Positions 56,892 to 64,000 of a stretch of DNA of 64,000 bases are shown one piece after another. Each line of letters opens with the position of its first letter. Position 1 is the stretch's first letter. Source of the DNA: Streptomyces violaceusniger. GTDB lineage: Bacteria > Actinomycetota > Actinomycetes > Streptomycetales > Streptomycetaceae. The stretch is from assembly GCA_005405945.1 (NCBI GenBank), contig BJHW01000002.1, forward strand, positions 1,488,001 to 1,552,000, read 5' to 3'. The notes under the pieces were generated by a model. That model was not told the DNA's origin and ran no database searches. It worked only from the letters and a program-made list of their open reading frames with translations. The position numbers and the translations under genes were made by a program.

Positions 56892-57902
56892 TCACAGATG
56901 ATTCCGCCGGTCTGGAAGTTGTTCCCGCCTAGGGTTGCTCATTTGAGGTAGGTCCCGTGGCCCGTTCGTGGTGACCTTTTGACCGATTCCGCCGTACAGC
57001 CAAACGCGCTTGAGTTCCTCGTCGTCGACCGCGTCGTCGGGATTCCAAAGTGGAACCTGCACTAGCCCAGGCTCGATCAGAGTGAACCCCGAGAACAGGG
57101 CCTCGATTTCTTGATGCGAACGCATCGTGACACCAGCGGTGGCCTGGTACTCGTCATACACGGCCGCACCGAGAGCAGCCTTGTCATCACCCTGAAGGTC
57201 ATCCGTGGCATGCGACAGGGCCAGGAAACTTCCGAGGGGCAATCCATTTCTGAGGGTGGCGATAATGTTGGCGACGTCCTCCTCGTCCGCGATGAAATGC
57301 ACGATCGCAGACAGCACGAGCGCGATGGGTTGCCCCCAGTCAAAGATGTCCTGTGACCGCGCCATGCGGATGATTCCTTGCGGGTCCCGCAGATCACCCA
57401 AAGCATAGTCGACCTGATTAGGGTTGTTGCCCACAAGTAGCGCTTGCGCATAGGTGAGTACGATCGGATCGTTGTCGATGTAGAGGACCCGAGCATCACT
57501 GGCTACTGATTGTGCTACCTGGTGGAGATTGGGTTCGGTGGGGAGACCGGTTCCCAGATCGAGAAACTGGCGGACCCCCATCTCTGCCAGATGGCACACC
57601 GCCCGCCTCATCCACGCGCGGTTGGCTCGCGCGCTATCGATGGCCTCCGGTACTCGCCGGACTACTTCCTCCGCTGCAATTCGGTCGACGTGGTAATGGT
57701 TCTTCCCGCCGAGAAAGTAGTCGTACATCCGTGCCGGGTGAGGCCTATCGGTGCGCACCTCCGTACCGGCCCAGCCGACCTCGCCCCAAACCGGGCTCCC
57801 CAAATGGCCTGCCACTGCGGACGGCCGGTCAGGCTCCTGCGCGTTCGAACCCACAACGGACGGTACTCTCCTGGGTCGGGGTTCGTCAGGACAGCTAGTC
57901 AT
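56892..57902 (-). CDS. SAM-dependent methyltransferase, DUF574 (S-adenosyl methyltransferase) family
   Basis: 336 residues from ATG 57902, just after GGAG; the frame stays open upstream but that part looks noncoding. HPARMYDYFLGGKNHYHVDR is the family's opening signature; VRQFLDLGTGLPTEPNLHQV is the SAM-binding loop; VLYIDNDPIVLTYAQALL binds the ribose. This family is greatly expanded in Streptomyces and often sits beside HTH regulators, as here, where a zinc-ribbon regulator is divergent. Its substrate is unknown. Confidence 0.87.
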   Translation of the reverse strand: MTSCPDEPRPRRVPSVVGSNAQEPDRPSAVAGHLGSPVWGEVGWAGTEVRTDRPHPARMYDYFLGGKNHYHVDRIAAEEVVRRVPEAIDSARANRAWMRRAVCHLAEMGVRQFLDLGTGLPTEPNLHQVAQSVASDARVLYIDNDPIVLTYAQALLVGNNPNQVDYALGDLRDPQGIIRMARSQDIFDWGQPIALVLSAIVHFIADEEDVANIIATLRNGLPLGSFLALSHATDDLQGDDKAALGAAVYDEYQATAGVTMRSHQEIEALFSGFTLIEPGLVQVPLWNPDDAVDDEELKRVWLYGGIGQKVTTNGPRDLPQMSNPRREQLPDRRNHL

Positions 57903-58132
57903 GAGAAGTGGCTCCATGTTGTTCAGCGGCATGGGATGCACTGTGAAGTCGGCGGGCCGGACCAGCCGAGGTCCCCGGCTGTAACCGGCGCGGCGCTCAG
58001 CCGTAAGGAGGAGCAACCGGTCGCCGGTCACGAGGCCCAACTCAACGATGAGGCTCAAGTCGCCCATTGAGTATGAGCGTTTATGACAGAGTCGGTTAAG
58101 GTCAGTAGCAGCCACGCAAGGACGAGGCAGGG

Positions 58133-59452
58133 ATGGACATGCGCGGGGCCAGCTCCCGGAGCTGCTCGGGGTGCGGCACAGACCTCAGCCGCTACAACCC
58201 ATCTGGGCTGTGCGCCAGTTGTAGGCGGTCTTCGCCCAAGCTGTCTGCGAACTTCTGGGCCAGTGATGCAATGCGCGAAGCCCTGGGCCGGTGGGACGTT
58301 GGTGCTCTGGTCCTCGCCTATCGGAGACATACGGGCGTTTCACAATCTGCTGTCGCTGCCCTTGTCAGCATCGACCAGGCAGAGGTAAGCCGTCTGGAGC
58401 GGGGCCGTAAGACAGTCCGTGACCGGCGGCAGGTGATGACCTGGACACGGGCTCTGGGTGTACCTGACGCCATGGTCCCGGATCTCCCGATTGGCGAGGC
58501 GATCAAGGGGCCGGAATCGGTAATCGCCTCCCTGGCGGGGCCACATGCATATGCGATTAACGCGCCGGCCCTTTCATCCAATCTAGAGGATCTAGACCTT
58601 CTTGTCATAAAACTACAGCAGCGGGACAACCAATTTGGAGGGGACGCACTCATTGTGGAGGCTGAGCGCCGACTGCATGAAATTGTGGCGATGCTTTCAG
58701 CTGGAGATACAGTGCATGAGAAACCTCTCCAAAATGCTGTAGCTCAACTGGCGCAGATGGCGGGCTGGTTAGCATTGGATGCTGGCCGGCCAGCTGAATC
58801 CCGTAAGAATCTCACCACGGCTCTGTACGCTGCCCACATAAGCGAGAACCCCGGTCTCGCCAGCAGCGTTCTCGGGTACATGAGTCTGACAGCTCTCTAC
58901 CATGGGAGTCCTGTCGAGGCGCTCGCCTTGGCTCGAACTGCCCATGATTCGAGTCCTGTTACGGGACGAACGGGTGCAATGCTCGCCACTCGCATGGCTC
59001 GTGCTCTCGCTGAGAACGGCCAAAAGGCCGAGACGCGAGCAATGCTCCACGCTGCGGAACGCGCTTTCGAGCGCACAGGGGCGCAGTCTGATTCACCCGT
59101 GTGGCTGGCCTATTTCGATGAAGGGGAACTACTAGCGCAACAAGGAACCTGTTTGATGAAGACCGGTGCTCTCGAAGAAGCGCGTGATTGCTTGGGCAGT
59201 GCCCTTGAGTACCTACGCGCGAGCGGGACACAGAATCTTCGCGACCAGGTGCACTACCTGGTCCGACTGGCAGATATCGGGTTAATGGCTGGGGACCTCG
59301 ACGAATCCTGTGCCCAGGCATCAAGGGCTCTCATTCTCAATAAGCAGATTTCATCGACTCGAATGTCGAAGAACATCACCGATTTCATGGCCAGGCTGCG
59401 GCCACATAGATCCGCGCGGCCCGTTCAGCAGTTGTTTGACCAGGTCCCATAG
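58133..59452 (+). CDS. Zinc-ribbon / XRE-type HTH / TPR regulator
   Basis: 439 residues. The N-terminus holds a four-cysteine zinc ribbon (CSGCGTDLSRYNPSGLCASC). An XRE helix-turn-helix follows at about residues 60-110 (YRRHTGVSQSAVAALVSIDQ, AEVSRLERGRKTV), then a long TPR region to the C-terminus (LALDAGRPAESRKNLTTALY; EARDCLGSALEYLRASG). Such Streptomyces regulators sense an unknown signal through the TPR domain. Codon use is less GC-rich than in neighbouring genes. Divergent from the DUF574 methyltransferase across about 230 bp. Confidence 0.85.
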   Translation: MDMRGASSRSCSGCGTDLSRYNPSGLCASCRRSSPKLSANFWASDAMREALGRWDVGALVLAYRRHTGVSQSAVAALVSIDQAEVSRLERGRKTVRDRRQVMTWTRALGVPDAMVPDLPIGEAIKGPESVIASLAGPHAYAINAPALSSNLEDLDLLVIKLQQRDNQFGGDALIVEAERRLHEIVAMLSAGDTVHEKPLQNAVAQLAQMAGWLALDAGRPAESRKNLTTALYAAHISENPGLASSVLGYMSLTALYHGSPVEALALARTAHDSSPVTGRTGAMLATRMARALAENGQKAETRAMLHAAERAFERTGAQSDSPVWLAYFDEGELLAQQGTCLMKTGALEEARDCLGSALEYLRASGTQNLRDQVHYLVRLADIGLMAGDLDESCAQASRALILNKQISSTRMSKNITDFMARLRPHRSARPVQQLFDQVP

Positions 59453-59471
59453 CCAGGGTTAACTCGCTAAG

Positions 59472-60209
59472 CTACGTCAGCGTCCCGCTAGCTTCACCGG
59501 TGTTGGCACCCAGGACTGCATCAAGCACCGCTCGGGTGTCTGCAAGGTCAGGAAGTACTGTGTCTGCTCCTCCATGGTGGAGTTCATCAGCCGACACCGA
59601 CCCGGTCGCTACAGCGACGACCCGCGCATCTCCCGCCTTGGCGGTCGCGATGTCCATCAAAGTGTCGCCAACTATCACGGTCTCGGCAGCGGAAAAGTTC
59701 CGACCGTAGTGCAGCTGGGCGCGTTTCCAGGCGCAAGGCAGCAGTGCGACCCGCTCCTGAGCGTCATCCCCGTAGGCTCCAGCGTCTAGGTCGAGATACT
59801 CAGCCAGCCCGAAGACGCTCAGCTTAAGCTCAGCGAGAATTCGCATGTTCCCGGTGAGTACTGACTGCCGAACGCCGGGCACCTGGCTCAAGGCGTCGAG
59901 CACCTCTGGAACCCCTGGCAGAACGTGACCGCGGGCGGCTAGTAGGTCTGCTCGTGCTTTGAGCTCCTCAGCGACAGCCGTGATGAAGGTGGTGAGGTTG
60001 CCCTGGTCTGGGTCGATGTCGTGCAGACGTAGGGTCTCCGAGGCGATGAGCAGATCCGTTTTACCTGTCATGTCGGCCATACGTGACATGGGGCGTCCCG
60101 TCACTCGGGCGAAGGCGCTGCTGTAGGCGTCACGGCTCACTCCGCCGCCATCGAGCAAGGTGTGATCGATATCCCAGAGGATCAGGCGTGTGCACTCGTC
60201 GAACTGCAT
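59472..60209 (-). CDS. HAD-superfamily phosphatase (phosphoglycolate phosphatase-like)
   Basis: 245 residues from ATG 60209 (ATG 60221 is also possible). LILWDIDHTLLDGGGVSRDAY is motif I; SVLTGNMRILAELKL is motif II; ETVIVGDTLMDIATAKAGDARVVAVATG is motif IV. C1-cap type. It dephosphorylates a small phosphate ester, perhaps a sugar phosphate. Convergent with the TPR regulator, 20 bp apart. About 200 bp separates its start from the end of the SIS gene, which shares its direction. Confidence 0.85.
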   Translation of the reverse strand: MQFDECTRLILWDIDHTLLDGGGVSRDAYSSAFARVTGRPMSRMADMTGKTDLLIASETLRLHDIDPDQGNLTTFITAVAEELKARADLLAARGHVLPGVPEVLDALSQVPGVRQSVLTGNMRILAELKLSVFGLAEYLDLDAGAYGDDAQERVALLPCAWKRAQLHYGRNFSAAETVIVGDTLMDIATAKAGDARVVAVATGSVSADELHHGGADTVLPDLADTRAVLDAVLGANTGEASGTLT

Positions 60210-60413
60210 ACCGCCACCCATGCGTTGTTGGCCACCAGGTCAAGTGAAGGCTACCCATGCCGTCCAGCACGCATGGAGACGCCCGCATCGACGAGGTCCG
60301 AGCTCAGACTTCCCTGCTGCCACGCCGACCCTGTAGCCGTCAAGGCTGTCGAATCGGCCCTTGCCCGGGACCCGCCGCCTCCCCCAGGGCCGGCGTTTGG
60401 GACGGCTGAGACG

Positions 60414-61498
60414 TCAACTGCTGGAGCGGTCTACTTGGAAGGGAAGGCGCTCGAGGCGTTGTGCCGTGTAGGAGGCCGTATAGCCGGCGAAGAGGTGATA
60501 CAGGAGGGGAGAGAACTCTTCTCGTACGGGGCCGTGCACTGGCAGGACCGCATCGGCGTACGCGATCAGGTCCGTTTCGTTTCGGTCGACGACGGCGATG
60601 ACATGCCGTCCGAGCCGGGACGCCTGCTCCGCGAGTCGCGCGGCTCGCTGCTGGGAACGTCCTGGTGGGGCGATGACGAACACGGGCATGTCGACCGGGT
60701 AGGCGAACCGCTCCACGTGGCTCCACTCCTCCAGGTCCTGGCCCGCCGCGAACACTCCCGCTGCTTCGGCCAGTTTCGCCGCGCCGTACTGTGCCGTCCC
60801 ATGATTCGGGCCGCTTCCCACCACGGTCACTACCGGCGCTTCGGCGATCACCTCGGCAAGCCGCGCACACCGCTCCTTGATGGCCTTGGCGGTCGCGTCC
60901 ATGGTGTCGGCGAGCCCGGCGAGTTCCCGGCGGAGGGTGGCTGCTGCTTCAGAGGAGTTGGTTCGGCGGACTTCGGCCAGTTGGAGGGCGATGAGCAGCA
61001 TGCCCAAGACGCTGGCCTGGTAGGTGCGGATCCCGGGCGAGCGCTCGATCTGCTCCAGATCGACCAGGAGGAAGCGATCGGCCGCCCGGGTGACGGCGCT
61101 GCCGGGAGTCCCCGTCAAGGCCACAGTGAGTGCGCCGTCGGTCTTGGCGTGCTCGATGGCCTGGACGACTCCTTGGGTGCTGCCCGAGGCAGATGTGGCG
61201 ATGACCAGGGTGCGGCCTTCACGGGTGCGGCGGCCGAGGGAGGGCTGTAGCGGAGGAATCGCCATGCGCTCAGCGGCTCGCAGGTGACCTCGGCGAAGGT
61301 CTCGAAGGCCATCTCCGCGGCGCAGGCGGCGTGGTGGGAGTCGCCGTTCCCGGTGAGGATCACCGTGTCGATCGATTCCCACTCGGCAGGGGAGAGCAGT
61401 GTGGTGACCCGGCTGGTGAACAGGTCCGTGCGGGTGCGCAGGTCGGTGCCCAGGGTTTCCACCTGCCGGACCATGACCTCGGGCTGAATGGGCTCCAT
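60414..61498 (-). CDS. SIS-domain sugar isomerase-like protein (apparent frameshift)
   Basis: From ATG 61498 (MEPIQPEVMVRQVETLGTDL). The first SIS domain has DTVILTGNGDSHHAACAAEM and, after a frame change at 61238-61244 repaired by one base, LVIATSASGSTQGVVQAIEHA. A second SIS domain has VTVVGSGPNHGTAQYGAAKL and PVFVIAPPGRSQQRAARLAE. Double SIS domains of about 360 residues are typical of GlmS-like/AgaS-like amino-sugar isomerases and deglycases. It follows the BtpA/SgcQ gene with a 47-bp gap, suggesting joint handling of a phosphorylated sugar. Confidence 0.8.
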
Positions 61499-61545
61499 AG
61501 CCCCGCGTCCTTCCTCTCGCTGCGAGTGGTGGCCGGCACGGCGCA

Positions 61546-62352
61546 TCACCGCTCCAGCGCTCGCACGATGTCGACGTACCGTTTCACTCGGTCGATATCG
61601 ATCTGTCCGCCCCAGCCTCCGCGCTCCAGGCATGTGCCCACGAACGCGCCGTCCGCCGCCGCCATCAGCCGGGCGGCGTTGTCGTGGTTGGTGTGTCCGG
61701 CCAGGAGGACCGGAACGTCGGGAACGGCTCGGCGTACCGAAGCGATCATCTCCAGTGCGGTGTCCTCGTCCGGATGGCACAGCGATACGGCGTCGGCGCC
61801 CACGTAGCGCGCGGCCCGCGCGACCTCCGCGGTGGTCTTCTCCTCGCCGAACCATCGGAAGTGCATGGAGTCCACTTCGGCGATGACCTTGATCCCCATG
61901 GCGCCGATCTTGCCGCGGTACTCCATCACCCCGAGGGGATCGGCCTGCACCATGCCATGGGTGGTGAGCGTCGCCCCGACGACCGCCCCGGCCCGGATAT
62001 AGGTGCCACCGGCTACTTTCGCCACCGCCAGCGACGCCTTCAGCGCGTTGCGCATCAACTGCACACCGACCTGGAACTCCGGTCCGGTGGCCTGCACCAC
62101 GGCACGGACGATCAAGCTCATGGCGGCTGTCCGAGCGGGATCCGACTCGTCCTCGACGCTGTAGACCCGGTCGACCGTCTGTATCAGACAGCCGTCGGCG
62201 CCACCTTCGTGGAGAGCCCTGGCCGAACTCACCGCGGTCTCCAGGATCTTTTCGAGGCTGCCCTCTTCGTAAAACGGTGTGCCGGGCAATGGTCGCAGAT
62301 GGACCATGCCCAGTACGGACTTCCGCGTGCCGAGTGTGGTGAACTCGGGCAT
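61546..62352 (-). CDS. BtpA/SgcQ family TIM-barrel protein
   Basis: 268 residues from ATG 62352, after GGGAGGGAC. RKSVLGMVHLRPLPGTPFYE is the BtpA family opening; VQLMRNALKASLAVAKVAGG and GHTNHDNAARLMAAADGAFV are also diagnostic. Cyanobacterial BtpA affects photosystem I stability, but in other bacteria SgcQ-like members lie in sugar-utilisation operons and may be aldolases or epimerases. Here the following SIS-domain gene supports the sugar role. Upstream lies an uncharacterised protein 26 bp away. Confidence 0.83.
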   Translation of the reverse strand: MPEFTTLGTRKSVLGMVHLRPLPGTPFYEEGSLEKILETAVSSARALHEGGADGCLIQTVDRVYSVEDESDPARTAAMSLIVRAVVQATGPEFQVGVQLMRNALKASLAVAKVAGGTYIRAGAVVGATLTTHGMVQADPLGVMEYRGKIGAMGIKVIAEVDSMHFRWFGEEKTTAEVARAARYVGADAVSLCHPDEDTALEMIASVRRAVPDVPVLLAGHTNHDNAARLMAAADGAFVGTCLERGGWGGQIDIDRVKRYVDIVRALER

Positions 62353-62378
62353 AGGTCCCTCCCGCACAGTTGACTCGA

Positions 62379-62980
62379 TCAACCGGTAAGTCCGGCCCTG
62401 CGCGGCAGGCCCGGTGTCGCGGCGGCGCCGCGTGTCCCCTGCGGCTGCTGGGGAGGTCTCCCCGCGTACCTTCCCCGCGAACCCTCATAACCCGCAAGCC
62501 CACCATTACTGGCCGAAAACTCAGCTGACGTCGCGGGACGAGTAAGTCGGCGATGTCCTGGGCCGTGTATCCCAAGAGGCCGATCTTGAACAATGGGGCC
62601 AGCATCCGTTCGAGATACCACGACAGGTCGGTCATCTCCTCGGCCGCCGTGTGAGACCTCCTGTTGATTGACGGTGTGAAAGATGCCTCCCTTCTTCCAG
62701 GGAAGAGGAGAAGCAAGCCTCCGGTCTCAGCTCCCGGGTGGTACGCCGAAACCCCGATGCTCTGCTGGTCACGTTCGGGTGAGTCAAGGGAGCTGATGAT
62801 CTGCCCAAGCGTTTCTGGTGGCGCGCTCGACCAGTCCAGGTCGCCGTCCTCATCCTGGATGGCGTACGAGATCCCGCGAGGCTCGGCCGGTGACCATCCG
62901 GACTCCGACAAGGCACGCAAAATGAGGGAAGCCGTGACCGGCGCCTGGAATGTGAAGTCGATGTCTGCCGTTCGGGACAT
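62379..62980 (-). CDS. Uncharacterised protein upstream of BtpA/SgcQ (apparent frameshift)
   Basis: From ATG 62980 the frame reads TADIDFTFQAPVTASLILRA, then DLDWSSAPPETLGQIISSLD and WYLERMLAPLFKIGLLGYTAQDIADLLVP. There the frame would run on into noise. One base added at the GGG at 62535-62537 gives a Gly/Arg/Pro-rich tail ending LPRRAGLTG at 62379, total about 200 residues. It has no recognised domain. It precedes btpA/sgcQ and the SIS gene in the same direction and so may be the first gene of that operon. Confidence 0.55.
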
Positions 62981-63638
62981 CTATCCCGTCCCCCTTCAAG
63001 ATCACACGTTACCCACAGTTTTTCTTGTTGAGCCATTTGACGCTATTTCCGCGATCCACAGCCGTAGACACCACTGCGTTCGCCAGCAACACCGTTGACA
63101 CCGTACCGACCTCGTAGCAAGGCCAGAACCAGCAACTGCACCACGCCGTACACCGCGCGGCTGCCATGACCAACGCCACGCCCAGCTCCCCAACGGCCGT
63201 AGGACCAAAGCCGCGACGCTAAGGGGTAATAGGCAGCCGAGCAACCGAGTAGCTCGGTGAATGCGCGAGCTCGATCAATTTTGAGCCGTCCGCCAGAACT
63301 CTCCCCACAGCTGCGCCGTACGACGGCGGCCTTGACCGTGCATCCTGCGACTATCTGCGGTGCAACCGATGCTTGCCGAGTTGAGCGTCAGCCCGGTCTT
63401 GACGACCTGCCGCCGCATGAGCGCAGCCAACCAGCCTAGGAAGATCCTGATCTTTCTCTAAGCTGCTCTCCCTTTTGGGTGACACGTTCACGAATTCAAC
63501 TAAAACGCCCGAATCGTCATCCGGACTTTGAAGTTAGGCCCGAGAGGGCTCGGCTGCACCTTGCAGTTGGAACGAGGAGGCGCGATAGACGTGGATCTGT
63601 TCGGTCGTGGCGAGAACCGTACTTGAGGCGGTGTGGCT
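62981..63638. other. Intergenic region between divergent genes
   Basis: About 660 bp, lower in GC than the flanks. No gene is supported except a possible 11-codon frame at 63591-63626: GTG after AACGAGGAGG, ending TGA, in phase with and 12 bp before the lipoprotein ATG. It could be a leader peptide or chance. Promoters for both divergent units must lie here. Confidence 0.4.
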
Positions 63639-64000
63639 ATGCGGAGAGAAGGATCACCGAGGTCATACGGGTATCGGATCATTTGGGCGATCCTTGGTGC
63701 TTCTGTAATGCTTGTCATAGCGGCGTGCAATTCAAATAGCTCAACTGGCCGTGGAGGCGCCACTGGTACGGGTGCGGGTGATGCATCGAGTTCAAGGGCG
63801 CCGGTCTCGCCGTCCTCTCTGTCTGTGGTGGGGGCGGCGCGTCAGCAAGCAGTAGCAGCATACGTAGGCATGTGGCGGGACATGGCGGAGGCGGGAGAGA
63901 CGTCGGACTGGCGGTCCCCGAAGCTGTCGAGGTATGCCACCGGAGACGCACTGTCGACGATCTCGCGAGGTATGTACGCCGACCACATCAACGGATTCGT
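63639..64000 (+). CDS. Lipoprotein, partial (cut by window end)
   Basis: ATG 63639 follows GAGGCGGTG. A basic N-terminus is followed by a hydrophobic helix and lipobox (ILGASVMLVIAAC), then a Ser/Gly/Ala linker and a folded part beginning ARQQAVAAYVGMWRDMAEA and SKLS-like RYATGDALSTISRGMYADH. The Cys after LVIAA would be lipid-modified, anchoring the protein outside the membrane. This resembles small actinobacterial extracytoplasmic lipoproteins with a SnoaL/NTF2-like body, but too little is present to say. The reading frame is open to the last base. Confidence 0.75.
   Translation, partial: MRREGSPRSYGYRIIWAILGASVMLVIAACNSNSSTGRGGATGTGAGDASSSRAPVSPSSLSVVGAARQQAVAAYVGMWRDMAEAGETSDWRSPKLSRYATGDALSTISRGMYADHINGF

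Noticed and set aside
57903..58115. Extended N-terminus of the DUF574 methyltransferase
   Set aside because: The frame is open, but the family starts near PHPARMYDYFLGG and ATG 57902 has a ribosome site; the upstream part is noncoding in character.

Overview
The window looks like a Streptomyces (or close relative) chromosome. It is very GC-rich, genes overlap by ATGA or GTGA, GTG starts are common, and it carries AfsR/SARP, DUF574 methyltransferase, CGNR zinc-finger, DUF2637 and DUF4254 families typical of that genus. At least eighteen gene models are broken by an apparent frameshift. All but one are repaired by adding a base, nearly always inside a run of G or C, so the cause is probably homopolymer under-calling and not gene decay. 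I give these genes as single CDS spanning both frames.

Layout. 1-9.7 kb: end of an ABC uptake operon with its GntR regulator, an MFS transporter, a secreted flavin oxidase, a large AfsR-type activator and a GNAT acetyltransferase. 10.1-15.5 kb: a pipecolate/lysine-type catabolic operon (FAD oxidase, DUF1338 2-oxoadipate enzyme, ALDH7 dehydrogenase) divergent from a LysR regulator that carries a serine-glycine-arginine tandem repeat. 15.6-19.3 kb: a polyketide synthase relic and a cytosolic-domain/membrane/binding-protein hybrid. 19.4-25.8 kb: gene fragments, a CGNR regulator, a TetR-aldo/keto reductase-oxidoreductase operon, a lone TOPRIM protein, a PatB-type lyase and a DinB protein.

26.1-41.5 kb is an island. 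After a D-threonine aldolase/D-serine dehydratase-type gene comes a truncated tRNA-Pro-like 3' end (a likely attachment site), a tyrosine integrase and two paralogous DUF2637 membrane proteins. A complete type I-E CRISPR-Cas locus follows: array 1 (7 repeats), cas3-cse1-cse2-cas7-cas5-cas6-cas1-cas2, and array 2 (6 repeats). Both arrays point the same way and share leader motifs at identical distance from the first repeat.

42-49 kb: a tightly coupled operon with no obvious known counterpart (DUF4254, PLP decarboxylase, GT9-like transferase, APH-like kinase, GT4 transferase) followed by tyrosyl-tRNA synthetase and a strong terminator. 49-56.6 kb, all leftward: a HAD phosphatase, an HhH-GPD DNA glycosylase-like protein, an EEP nuclease, a LuxR-type regulator, a glycosyltransferase, an APC permease, a repeat-like protein and a coupled 50-residue protein. 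56.9-64 kb: a DUF574 methyltransferase divergent from a zinc-ribbon/HTH/TPR regulator, a second HAD phosphatase, a BtpA/SgcQ-SIS sugar-type operon, and the start of a lipoprotein gene cut by the window end.

The most interesting candidates for undescribed biology are the 42.1-47.5 kb operon with its neighbouring tyrS, and the glycosylase-plus-EEP nuclease pair at 49.9-51.8 kb.
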